Counted from the first letter of the stretch, positions 1 to 6,281 are shown. The stretch: 6,299 nucleotides of DNA from ZLKRG46 sp032117915 (GCA_032117915.1 JAULYI010000080.1:1-6299); one strand, 5' to 3'. Program-made: numbers and translations. The notes: a model not told the origin generated them from the letters alone.

Positions 1-887
1 CACAGCGTCAGACACTCGAGCGTTCGTTCATAAGTCTGCCGGACTTTCTCACGTTTGGCCTTGCAGGCGACAACGTCGCGAATGTCATTGAGCTGTACAA
101 TCAGCGGCGTGGTCCCATCGAGGCGATTCCGGATACATCTCGTCGAAATCAATTGTTGCTCGAAGCACTGGCAAACTCCTTCCGTGAAGGGTTTGAATCC
201 ATGCAGCTTTGGAGCGGGGAGCTTGCACGAGTGATGCCGGCACTCAACTGGACCTTGCGGTGGGAAGGCATCGAGAAACTACCGATGTTCAAGGGGGTAG
301 CACAGCGGATCTTCCTTGAGCACGGCTATGCATCAACGTACACCGAGAATGCACGAATCAACGATAACGGACGCATCATTGAGGTGCAGCAGGTTCAGGT
401 TGGTTTCAGACCGCTTGTTGGAATCACGGCGAACTTTGATGAAAAGGCACTCGACGGCGTTCTTACGGCGTCACTCCGCTACAACTCAACCACGGGTCAT
501 TCGCTCAATGCAGCAGCTCGATCCGCGATCTCGCTCGAACAATCGCATGAACTCCAGATTCAGGCATCGTATCTGCGCCGCGGAGTCACCATGAAGTTCC
601 TCGGATTTGACACTGAAAACGATCTCGAACTGTCATTTCTAGCGCAATACAAGAAGAGTCTGCAGTCGCGGTATGACGTCGCAAATTTCGACCCCAATGC
701 GGCGGTCGTTCAGGGTACGACGCAGATCACGATCGAGCCGAGAGCTCGATATACCGTCAGCAGCCGAGTAACAGCATCGGCATTTGCACGGTATGACGGT
801 AATTTCAATGAGGGTGCAACATCGCCGGGCTACTCGACCATGCAGGTCGGGGTCGATATCCGAATCTCGATTTCCGGTGGTCGATGA
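1..887 (+). CDS. sprA: SprA/Sov, T9SS outer-membrane translocon, C-terminal part (5' truncated by window)
   Basis: The reading frame is open from the first bases (codons from position 3) to a TGA at 885-887, giving the last ~294 residues of a larger protein; no start is needed inside the window. SprA (Sov in Porphyromonas) is the very large (>2000 residue) beta-barrel that forms the type IX secretion channel in the outer membrane. Recognition rests on the family-typical C-terminal pattern: an NWTLRWEGIEKLPMF block (about 249-293; relatives have PNWR.TYNGLSKLP), then a LEHGYASTY block (about 318-344), a RPLVGI block (about 408-425), and alternating amphipathic strands including RYNSTTGHSLN and a final VGVDIRISISGG barrel strand. 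The protein ends on a beta-strand, as expected for an outer-membrane barrel. The gene points the same way as the downstream run and stops 110 bases before it. Identity is from remembered family pattern, not a search. Confidence 0.87.
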   Translation, partial: QRQTLERSFISLPDFLTFGLAGDNVANVIELYNQRRGPIEAIPDTSRRNQLLLEALANSFREGFESMQLWSGELARVMPALNWTLRWEGIEKLPMFKGVAQRIFLEHGYASTYTENARINDNGRIIEVQQVQVGFRPLVGITANFDEKALDGVLTASLRYNSTTGHSLNAAARSAISLEQSHELQIQASYLRRGVTMKFLGFDTENDLELSFLAQYKKSLQSRYDVANFDPNAAVVQGTTQITIEPRARYTVSSRVTASAFARYDGNFNEGATSPGYSTMQVGVDIRISISGGR

Positions 888-934
888 TCACATACTTCCG
901 CTGTGAGCAACTGGTGTGAAACCTTTGTGAAACA
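888..934. promoter_or_regulatory. Cluster of TGTGA motifs (candidate operator)
   Basis: Just after the sprA stop there is one inverted TCACA (888-892) followed by three direct TGTGA copies (902-906, 915-919, 926-930). The last two extend to TGTGAAAC (915-922 and 926-933) and lie 11 bases apart, about one helical turn, so they would face the same side of the DNA. TGTGA is the half-site of CRP/FNR-family regulators, and GTGAAACA (927-934) also equals the right half of the canonical parS palindrome. A binding site for either kind of protein is inference; the repeats themselves are plainly visible. Confidence 0.4.
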
Positions 935-938
935 GCCC

Positions 939-969
939 TTTACGAGTGACGGGGCATTCCGTAACTTCA
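939..969 (+). promoter_or_regulatory. Weak candidate promoter for the Nudix-parAB run
   Basis: TTTA (939-942), a 19-base spacer and TAACTTCA (962-969) resemble the Bacteroidota promoter TTTG-N19-TAnnTTTG with one mismatch in the first box and two in the second. Transcription would then start near 976, some 20 bases before the Nudix ATG at 998. The match is imperfect and no other good candidate is seen in this gap, so it is reported only as a possibility. Confidence 0.22.
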
Positions 970-997
970 CGTTTCGTCACGACACAGCAGGCTTCTG

Positions 998-1570
998 ATG
1001 CACGGTGACGTACGCGAGGAACGAGTTGCTCAATGGCAAACGATCGAAGAGCATCCGCATGCGGATTGGATGATCATGCGTCTGCGAGCAGTCACCCGTA
1101 GGCATGCAGGTGATGGACGGCAAGGGCGCTTCGTTGTGGCTGATGCACCGACGTGGGTGAACATCCTTCCCATCACGGACGACGGCCACGTGGTTTGCGT
1201 ACGGCAATTCCGACACGGAACGTCGAAGATCACGCTGGAGATTCCCGGTGGCATGGTGAATCCGGGCGAGGATCCTCGGTGTGCGGCAGAGCGTGAGTGT
1301 CTTGAGGAGACAGGATATGCAGCTGATGGAGAAGCACGGTCGCTCGGTGCGATCGAGCCCAACCCGGCATTCATGGCGAACACGTGCCATTGCTACGTGT
1401 GGCATGGATGCAGCTACCGTGGAGCTCAGCGTCTTGATCCTCATGAGGACATCGAGGTGGTACTCGTGCCCCTTGATGACATGATGTCGATGGTTTGTGA
1501 CGGAACCATTCGGCATTCGCTGGTGCTGAGTGCACTGGCCTTGTACAGTTTTCAAACCCGAAACCGATGA
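998..1570 (+). CDS. Nudix hydrolase, ADP-ribose pyrophosphatase type
   Basis: A 190-residue Nudix hydrolase, probably cytoplasmic, that would cleave ADP-ribose or a related nucleoside-diphosphate derivative to AMP and a sugar phosphate. The full Nudix box is present: G85-x5-E91-x7-R99-E100-C101-x-E103-E104-x-G106-Y107, with the metal-binding glutamates intact; Cys at 101, where an aliphatic residue is usual, is the only oddity. A proline at 123 (in a PNPAF segment), 16 residues after the box, is the position that marks ADP-ribose pyrophosphatases among Nudix subfamilies. VCVRQFRHG (about 66-74) and LEIPGG (80-85) are also typical of that group. Length is normal. The start is the ATG at 998; the ribosome binding site is poor (only AG-rich bases at 984-990), not unusual in Bacteroidota. 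Its TGA overlaps an ATG at 1567 in the parA frame, and parA follows directly. Exact substrate cannot be fixed from sequence. Confidence 0.9.
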   Translation: MHGDVREERVAQWQTIEEHPHADWMIMRLRAVTRRHAGDGRQGRFVVADAPTWVNILPITDDGHVVCVRQFRHGTSKITLEIPGGMVNPGEDPRCAAERECLEETGYAADGEARSLGAIEPNPAFMANTCHCYVWHGCSYRGAQRLDPHEDIEVVLVPLDDMMSMVCDGTIRHSLVLSALALYSFQTRNR

Positions 1571-1580
1571 CGTCGGTGCT

Positions 1581-1584
1581 GGAG
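1581..1584 (+). promoter_or_regulatory. Ribosome binding site that decides the parA start
   Basis: GGAG at 1581-1584 lies six bases before the ATG at 1591. The alternative in-frame ATG at 1567, which overlaps the Nudix stop as ATGA, has no purine-rich stretch at the right distance, so 1591 is favoured. Confidence 0.6.
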
Positions 1585-1590
1585 AACAAC

Positions 1591-2391
1591 ATGTGTAGGA
1601 TCATCGCAGTAGCAAATCAAAAAGGGGGAGTGGGCAAGACCACAACGTCCGTCAATCTTGCGGCATCACTTGCTGCAGCGGAGCAGCGTACGTTGCTCGT
1701 TGACATCGACCCCCAGGCAAACGCATCACATGGCTACGGCGTAGAAACGGTCGATCTTGACCGAACCATCTATGAAGTGCTGGTCAATAGTCTTCCCATA
1801 CAGCAGACGATCGTCTCGACCATGATGCCGCACCTTGATCTGGTGCCGTCGCACATCAACCTCGTTGGTGCCGAGATCGAGATGGTCGACGTCCAGCATC
1901 GGGAGCACTTGCTGAAGCGCGTTCTTGACACCTTGCGTGAGTCCTATGACTACATTGTGATCGACTGCCCGCCCTCGCTTGGCCTGCTGACGCTGAATGC
2001 CCTGACCGCTGCCGACAGCGTGCTGATTCCGGTGCAATGTGAGTTTTACGCGCTGGAGGGTCTTGGACAACTACTGAATACGATCGCCATTGTGCGACGC
2101 AGCACGAATCCCAGCCTTGATATTGAAGGGGTCCTGCTGACGATGTATGACTCACGTCTCCGACTATCGAATCAGGTCGTCGACGAAGTTCGCAGGCATT
2201 TCGAAGACAAAGCCTGCAGAACGGTCATTGCCCGCAACGTGCGGCTGTCGGAAGCACCGAGTCATGGAAAGCCGGCACTGCTGTATGACGCAGCGAGTAT
2301 CGGGGCGCAGAATTACCTCGAGCTTGCGCGCGAGATTCTACAGCGCAACGCAGTCGCCGGTATACCCCAACAACAATCGGAAGAGGCCTGA
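1591..2391 (+). CDS. parA: ParA/Soj chromosome-partitioning ATPase
   Basis: A 266-residue deviant-Walker ATPase that dimerises on ATP, binds DNA nonspecifically and works with ParB to segregate the replication origin. Visible motifs: deviant Walker A KGGVGKTTT (11-19) with the signature lysine K11 and P-loop lysine K16; Walker A' LLVDIDPQ (35-42); Walker B YIVIDCPPSLG (121-131); EFYALEGL (151-158); and NVRLSEAPSHGKP (216-228), whose arginine region is used for DNA contact in Soj proteins. There is no N-terminal helix-turn-helix, so it is the short chromosomal Soj type rather than the P1-plasmid type. Start: ATG 1591 gives MCRIIAVANQ, the usual beginning of the family; the frame also has ATG at 1567, which would add eight residues. 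It is followed by parB after two bases, the normal ParA-ParB order. ParA-like proteins such as MinD or MipZ are excluded by the ParB neighbour and the SEAPSHG motif. Confidence 0.96.
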   Translation: MCRIIAVANQKGGVGKTTTSVNLAASLAAAEQRTLLVDIDPQANASHGYGVETVDLDRTIYEVLVNSLPIQQTIVSTMMPHLDLVPSHINLVGAEIEMVDVQHREHLLKRVLDTLRESYDYIVIDCPPSLGLLTLNALTAADSVLIPVQCEFYALEGLGQLLNTIAIVRRSTNPSLDIEGVLLTMYDSRLRLSNQVVDEVRRHFEDKACRTVIARNVRLSEAPSHGKPALLYDAASIGAQNYLELAREILQRNAVAGIPQQQSEEA

Positions 2392-2393
2392 CC

Positions 2394-3377
2394 ATGGCTG
2401 GAAAAGGTGGACTTGGTCTAGGCAAGGGTATTGGTGCACTGATTCCCAAGGAGCTTATCCGTTCCGAGCAGGGAACCCAGCAGACGATCGTGGATGATGC
2501 GAGTGGCGCGTCGTCCGGCGTCGCAATGGTCGACGTCGAGCGGATCCAGCCAAATCCGTTCCAGCCACGGAAGGAGTTCGACCAGACCGCACTTGAAGAG
2601 TTGGCGCAGTCGATCCGTTTGCACGGCGTTATCACGCCGATCACCGTTCGAAAGGTGTTCGACGGGTACGAATTGGTCTCCGGCGAACGACGACTCCGCG
2701 CGTCGAAGCTCGCAGGTTTGACGGAGATCCCCGCCTACGTGATGAACGTGACGGGGAATGTGCAGATGCTCGAACTGGCCATCATCGAGAACGTACAGCG
2801 CGAAGATCTGAACCCGCTCGAGGTTGCCCAGGGGTATCAGCGTCTGATCGACGACTGCGACATGAAACAAGAGGACGTCGCGGTGAAGGTAGGGAAGGAT
2901 CGATCGACCGTAGCGAATATGCTGCGACTGCTCAAGTTGCCTGCCGAGATCCAGCTTGCCCTTCAATGCAAGCAGATATCCATGGGACACGCCCGCTCGT
3001 TGTTGACGCTTTCTAGTGAACAGCATCAACGTGCCGTTCTGGAGCACATTCGAGCAAAAGACCTGTCGGTACGGAAGACTGAAGCATTGGTAAAGGACAT
3101 TGAGCTTGGACGAAAGACCATCGGACCAACGGGGGTCGTGCAGGTCATAGCCCCACCAACGGTAACGACACGAACGGTCGTAAGTACACCTGCGGACGTT
3201 GTGGCCACTCTTGCAGAAGTTGAAAACACGCTTCGACATCTCTTTGGCACGCAGGTTCGCGTCCGCGTGAAGGGACAGGAATCAGGATCAATCGACATCG
3301 AGTTTTACTCCTTCGATGATCTTGAACGCATTCTCGAACAACTGTCAGCCATCGAGCAAGGTGGTAGAGAAGCGTGA
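2394..3377 (+). CDS. parB: ParB/Spo0J chromosome-partitioning CTPase, parS-binding
   Basis: A 327-residue ParB, which loads at parS sites as a CTP-dependent DNA clamp and stimulates ParA. In order: an N-terminal GLGKGIGALIP peptide (8-18), the conserved ParA-interaction box; the N-terminal CTP-binding domain with IQPNPFQPRK (51-60), SGERRLRA (96-103, the GERRxR nucleotide-binding motif) and ENVQREDLNPLE (132-143); a helix-turn-helix (about 157-183) followed by GHARSLL (198-204), the parS-reading region; a linker rich in T, V and P (about 243-270); and a C-terminal dimerisation domain (about 272-320). All key motifs look intact. The ATG at 2394 is preceded by a purine run GGAAGAGG at 2379-2386 inside the end of parA, and the gap to parA is two bases, suggesting coupled translation. 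The stop TGA shares its A with the next start. No canonical parS palindrome was found in the window. Confidence 0.96.
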   Translation: MAGKGGLGLGKGIGALIPKELIRSEQGTQQTIVDDASGASSGVAMVDVERIQPNPFQPRKEFDQTALEELAQSIRLHGVITPITVRKVFDGYELVSGERRLRASKLAGLTEIPAYVMNVTGNVQMLELAIIENVQREDLNPLEVAQGYQRLIDDCDMKQEDVAVKVGKDRSTVANMLRLLKLPAEIQLALQCKQISMGHARSLLTLSSEQHQRAVLEHIRAKDLSVRKTEALVKDIELGRKTIGPTGVVQVIAPPTVTTRTVVSTPADVVATLAEVENTLRHLFGTQVRVRVKGQESGSIDIEFYSFDDLERILEQLSAIEQGGREA

Positions 3378-3802
3378 TGATCACTCACAGTCATACGATA
3401 CGCGTGCGCTATGCTGATACCGACAAGATGGGCGTCGTGTATAACGGGAACTATCTTGCCTACTTTGAGATTGGTCGAACTGAGCTGCTCCGCTCCGTAG
3501 GGCTGCCTTACGCCGAGCTGGAATCTGAAGGACATCTGCTGCCAGTCCGTGAGGCCCATGTTGAGTATCGCAAGCCTGCATACTATGATGATGAACTCAG
3601 CATCGAAACGACCTATGCATACGTTCCCGACGCTGCAGTGATCACACTCGCCTACAAGATCGTTCGTCGAACGGACGTCATTGCCACGGGCTACACCAAA
3701 CACTCGTTTGTCAAGGCTGATACGTGGCGTCCGATCCGTCCACCGAAGCGCTTTGTCGAGGCTGTGAACTCGCACCGCTCTACTATTCATCAGGAAGGAT
3801 GA
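3377..3802 (+). CDS. Acyl-CoA thioesterase, YbgC/FadM-like (4HBT hotdog fold)
   Basis: A 141-residue single hotdog-domain protein. The N-terminal motif RYADTDKMGVVYNGNYLAYFE (first residue R11, last E31) is the 4-hydroxybenzoyl-CoA thioesterase / YbgC signature; D16 corresponds to the catalytic aspartate. The later segment VEYRKPAYYDDELSIET (62-78) is the matching central-helix/strand region, and length is typical. Such enzymes hydrolyse acyl-CoA thioesters in the cytoplasm; YbgC in proteobacteria accompanies Tol-Pal genes, which are not seen here, so its physiological substrate is unknown. The start is the ATG at 3377, overlapping the parB TGA by one base (TGATG); a GTG at 3374 would add one residue. 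Its own stop overlaps an ATG at 3799. Confidence in the family is high and in the substrate low. Confidence 0.9.
   Translation: MITHSHTIRVRYADTDKMGVVYNGNYLAYFEIGRTELLRSVGLPYAELESEGHLLPVREAHVEYRKPAYYDDELSIETTYAYVPDAAVITLAYKIVRRTDVIATGYTKHSFVKADTWRPIRPPKRFVEAVNSHRSTIHQEG
3792..3798 (+). promoter_or_regulatory. Ribosome binding site that decides the porQ start
   Basis: AGGAAGG at 3792-3798 is six bases before ATG 3805, the ideal spacing, but touches the alternative ATG at 3799. This favours 3805 as the start of the PorQ-like protein. Confidence 0.65.
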
Positions 3803-3804
3803 AC

Positions 3805-4743
3805 ATGCGGAATCGATTGTTCGTTATGCTGGCTCTACTCAGCTGCACATCGTTCGCGACTGCACAGCAGGCCGCAGTGTTCTCATTCCTTCGCTTCAAT
3901 CAGACGGCAAGAGTGGCCGGTATGGGTGGTGCAGGTACTGCCCTGCTTAACGAGCCCGGTGCGCTGTTTCAGAATCCGGCAGCCATCGCAACGATTGAGC
4001 CGCGTACGGTCACGGCTACGTTCCTCAAGCACGTTCTGGACATCAACTCCGGACTTATCGGATATGTGGACCATTATGACGGAGTAGGAACGATCGGCGT
4101 TGGAATCATCGGAACGTCCTTTGGCGCGTTCGATCGAGCCACAGCTACCGGTGATCGCACCGGCAGCTTCAATGCGGCTGATGTCGCTATTGGCATCTCC
4201 TATGCAAATGAGGTCGACTCGATGCTGACTTACGGTGTTGGTCTGAAGGTCATCTCCAGCACACTCGATGATATGCAGTCGACAGGAATTGCCGTCGATG
4301 CAGGCCTGCATTACCGTCTGCCCGATAAACGATCGAATGTTGGACTGTCCATCATGCATCTTGGAACGCAGCTGTCGACGTATGATGGTACACGTGACCG
4401 TCTGCCTGTTGACGTGCGTTTAGGTATCAATCATCGGCTTCGTGGGTTACCTCTGCTCATGAACGTCTCGCTCAACCACCTCGCTGATGACGCACCGGAT
4501 CTCGTCTCGCGATTCCTTTCGTTCTCGGTAGGCGGCGAGTTGTACGTCGGTAAGTTCGTCCAGCTCCGTGCCGGCTACGACAACGGATCAAGAAACCTAA
4601 GTGGCGTTAACGTGGCAACCCAGCTATCCGGCGTGTCATTTGGTGTTGGAGTCGTGACGCAGGCCGTTACGATCGACTACGCCATGAGCTCGCTTGGAAG
4701 CGGTTCGACCATTCACCGAGCCTCAGTACGAATTCAACCGTAA
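3805..4743 (+). CDS. porQ: PorQ-like type IX secretion system outer-membrane protein
   Basis: A 312-residue outer-membrane beta-barrel protein of the PorV/PorQ/FadL-like group. A signal peptide is clear: MRNR, hydrophobic core LFVMLALLSCTSF, and a signal peptidase I site after ATA at about residue 20 (QQAAVFSF follows). The mature N-terminus FSFLRFNQTARVAGMGG (26-42), with ARxxxMGGAG and later LFQNPAAI (54-61), is the family pattern; the F-x-FL start, a GAFDRATATGDRTGSFNAADVAIGIS-type block (107-132) and the C-terminal LRAGYDNGSRNLSG (254-267) and DYAMSSLG (291-298) fit PorQ better than PorV. PorQ is needed for T9SS cargo maturation at the cell surface. LLSC at 11-14 faintly resembles a lipobox, but family members are not lipoproteins. 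Together with sprA upstream this gives two T9SS parts within 5 kb. PorV paralogues cannot be fully excluded. Confidence 0.82.
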   Translation: MRNRLFVMLALLSCTSFATAQQAAVFSFLRFNQTARVAGMGGAGTALLNEPGALFQNPAAIATIEPRTVTATFLKHVLDINSGLIGYVDHYDGVGTIGVGIIGTSFGAFDRATATGDRTGSFNAADVAIGISYANEVDSMLTYGVGLKVISSTLDDMQSTGIAVDAGLHYRLPDKRSNVGLSIMHLGTQLSTYDGTRDRLPVDVRLGINHRLRGLPLLMNVSLNHLADDAPDLVSRFLSFSVGGELYVGKFVQLRAGYDNGSRNLSGVNVATQLSGVSFGVGVVTQAVTIDYAMSSLGSGSTIHRASVRIQP

Positions 4744-4771
4744 GTTTTTGTCACAACAGCATGGGAATGCA

Positions 4772-5176
4772 ATGAAGACAATCCAATCACTCATCATCGC
4801 CACGGTCGTGACCATGTTTATGGCTTCGACGGCGTCGTTTGCACAGGCACAGCAGCCCGCCTCAGACGTAGCGCTCAAGCCGTCTATCAAGCTGGCCGAT
4901 GTCAAGCAGATGACGCTCTTCCTAGGTGGCGTAGATATCCGTGGCAATGAGGTTGATGCCTACCTCGACGTCAAGGAGTCACTCGTCAAAGCAACGCAGG
5001 CTGGCGAGAAGGCTGGTAAGAAGGACGATGATAGTATCGTGGTAGAGATGTCTATCAGCACAGCACAGAATTTTCTTCTGCTGATGTCGCGCGCTACACT
5101 CAAGGGTGCAGATGCCGAGAAGTTCAAGGAGATTGTTTCATCGGTGCAAGAAGCAGCCAAGAAGGCACAGAAGTGA
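4772..5176 (+). CDS. Small secreted protein of unknown function
   Basis: A 134-residue protein not recognised from any family. A signal peptide is visible: MKTIQ, hydrophobic core SLIIATVVTMFMASTAS, and a likely cleavage after AQA near residue 26. The mature part has no cysteine, so it is neither a lipoprotein nor disulfide-bonded. It contains a hydrophobic/beta-like stretch with LFLGGVDIRGNEVDAYLDV (49-67), a lysine/aspartate-rich turn (80-88) and a C-terminal amphipathic helix rich in A, E and K (about 110-134). It has no T9SS C-terminal sorting domain. The start ATG 4772 is chosen because it directly precedes the signal peptide and has GGGA at 4763-4766; earlier codons in the frame overlap porQ and make no sense. 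It begins 28 bases after porQ and is probably the last gene of the run. A periplasmic role is inference from the signal peptide. Confidence 0.75.
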   Translation: MKTIQSLIIATVVTMFMASTASFAQAQQPASDVALKPSIKLADVKQMTLFLGGVDIRGNEVDAYLDVKESLVKATQAGEKAGKKDDDSIVVEMSISTAQNFLLLMSRATLKGADAEKFKEIVSSVQEAAKKAQK

Positions 5177-5257
5177 CCGATCTGCAGCACTGCGTACAAC
5201 GCGGTCTGCATACGTTGCATCTGATTGCCGACAATATGAGGTCCGGTCGAATTCTAT

Positions 5258-5289
5258 CGTGTGCCCCACGCAACCGCGTGGGGCACGCG
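5258..5289. terminator. Strong GC-rich hairpin after the operon (possible terminator without U-tract)
   Basis: GTGCCCCACGC (5261-5271) and GCGTGGGGCAC (5276-5286) are perfect 11-base complements around an AACC loop; the stem extends outward by a G-U wobble and two more pairs to 5258/5289. It lies 81 bases after the stop of the small secreted protein and 77 bases before the lycopene cyclase. No T-run follows on the plus strand and no A-run precedes it, so a standard intrinsic terminator is not complete. It may stabilise the 3' end of the operon transcript, act as a weak terminator, or bind a protein. Confidence 0.5.
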
Positions 5290-5358
5290 TGTATCCGGAA
5301 GCATCATAGCACATCAGTCCATGCGGAATGTGGACATCTGGCGACCACTCGCAGTTAC

Positions 5359-5362
5359 GGAG
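5359..5362 (+). promoter_or_regulatory. Ribosome binding site of the lycopene cyclase
   Basis: GGAG at 5359-5362 stands four bases before ATG 5367 and supports that start over the in-frame ATG at 5328, whose extra 13 residues are polar and unlike the family N-terminus. Confidence 0.55.
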
Positions 5363-5366
5363 ACGT

Positions 5367-6101
5367 ATGACATATCGTCGCTTTCATCTGGTGTTTACCC
5401 TTCCCGTTCTACTGGCGCTCGCATCCATGATCGAGTGGACGGGCTCCTGGGCCCTGTATGGCTCCACGACGCTCATCCTCCTTGCTATTGTCATGGTGTT
5501 CACATCCCCGTGGGATAACTACGCTGTTGCCCGCGGGATATGGGACTTTCCGTCGGACCGTGTCTGGTTTCGCATCAAGCATCTCCCGGTCGAGGAGTAC
5601 GCATTCTTCGTCATTCAATCACTGCAGGTCATCGGACTCTGTATCCTGTTGATCCAGCAGACCGGCATTGCAGAACGGACAGCTGAATCCGGCTCACCGG
5701 CACCATGGCAATGGATGGCATCGGGAGTTGTTGTTGTTCTCTGGTTGATTGTTGGTCGCAAGGGGCGTGGAATCCACGAGCGAAGCCCTTCGCTGCACTA
5801 CGCATGGCATCTGCTGTATTGGTTCCTGCCGGTCATTGTACTCCAATGGGTCATCGCCGGCGACATTCTTTGGCTGGAACGATGGCCGATCATCCTGTTG
5901 CCAACGCTTGGAATAGGCACATACCTGTCACTGGCAGACTACTATGCGGTAGGGCAGGGTATCTGGTTCTTTGACCGCAAGCAGATCACAGGGCGGTACA
6001 TCGCCGGCATCCTGCCTTGGGAGGAAGTGGCGTTCTTCTACCTGACGAGTCTTCTCGTATCGCAAAGCTTTGTTATGCTGCTACCAGATGCTGCGCGGTG
6101 A
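5367..6101 (+). CDS. crtYcd: Lycopene cyclase, fused CrtYc-CrtYd membrane type
   Basis: A 244-residue integral-membrane protein that would cyclise the psi-ends of lycopene (or a related acyclic carotenoid) in the cytoplasmic membrane. It is an internal duplication of the ~110-residue lycopene-cyclase domain: first repeat PWDNYAVARGIW (48-59) then LPVEEYAFF (73-81); second repeat DYYAVGQGIW (191-200) then LPWEEVAFF (216-224). The PxEE glutamates, thought to be catalytic in this family, are intact in both halves. About six to seven hydrophobic segments are visible (roughly 7-23, 30-46, 78-97, 115-130, 147-165, 173-190, 221-238). Actinobacteria carry the two halves as separate subunits (CrtYc, CrtYd); archaeal and some Bacteroidota proteins are fused as here. 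No other carotenoid gene is in the window. Whether it makes beta or other rings is not decidable from sequence. It converges on the tRNA gene. Confidence 0.88.
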   Translation: MTYRRFHLVFTLPVLLALASMIEWTGSWALYGSTTLILLAIVMVFTSPWDNYAVARGIWDFPSDRVWFRIKHLPVEEYAFFVIQSLQVIGLCILLIQQTGIAERTAESGSPAPWQWMASGVVVVLWLIVGRKGRGIHERSPSLHYAWHLLYWFLPVIVLQWVIAGDILWLERWPIILLPTLGIGTYLSLADYYAVGQGIWFFDRKQITGRYIAGILPWEEVAFFYLTSLLVSQSFVMLLPDAAR

Positions 6102-6148
6102 AGAGGCCGGAGTTCCTAAGGGGATACAATGCCGCAAAGACAACGGCG

Positions 6149-6185
6149 AAAAAAAAATCCCGTTCACGTTTTGCGGTGAACGGGA
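6149..6185 (-). terminator. Intrinsic terminator of tRNA-Pro
   Basis: Read on the minus strand, a 10-pair stem (arms 6185-6176 and 6167-6158) with an 8-base loop is followed by nine consecutive T (complement of the A-run 6149-6157). It lies ten bases after the tRNA 3' end. The plus-strand copy of the stem has no T-run after it, so it would not be a typical terminator for the converging cyclase gene. Confidence 0.9.
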
Positions 6186-6193
6186 ATATCCAC

Positions 6194-6271
<78 letters not shown>

Positions 6272-6281
6272 AAGTGAGCCA

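Larger units (their letters stand above)
5177..5366. other. Intergenic region before the lycopene cyclase
   Basis: These 190 bases contain the 5258-5289 hairpin and, closer to the cyclase, a small possible hairpin GTCCA (5317-5321) / TGGAC (5331-5335). Short frames through here lack ribosome binding sites and family-like composition, so no gene is called. No convincing promoter box was seen; TACGTTGC at 5211-5218 is only a partial match to TAnnTTTG and has no TTTG at the right distance upstream. Confidence 0.5.

Noticed and set aside
1182..1197. CCACGTGG palindrome inside the Nudix gene as a possible parS
   Set aside because: Outside the central CACGTG the flanks do not match parS; short palindromes of this size occur by chance.
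977..1555. Minus-strand frame of 192 codons opposite the Nudix gene
   Set aside because: The plus strand carries a complete Nudix box; the antisense product shows no family-like pattern.
2418..3239. Long minus-strand open frame (273 codons) opposite parB
   Set aside because: It is antisense to an unmistakable ParB with all motifs intact, has no recognisable domain, and is cysteine- and histidine-rich in the way shadow frames are.
4386..4401. CACGTG core inside porQ resembling parS
   Set aside because: Only about 10 of 16 bases match the parS palindrome and the right arm is mostly wrong; it lies in a conserved coding frame.
4741..4750. TAAGTTTTTG as a -7 promoter box for the small secreted protein
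   Set aside because: It is close to TAnnTTTG but no TTTG lies at the proper distance upstream and it overlaps the porQ stop; the gene is more simply part of the operon.
5317..5335. GTCCA/TGGAC hairpin as a riboswitch element
   Set aside because: Five pairs around a nine-base loop is easily found by chance and no known riboswitch consensus surrounds it.
5173..5370. Short plus-strand frames between the secreted protein and the cyclase
   Set aside because: They run through the GC-rich hairpin, lack ribosome binding sites and show no conserved features.
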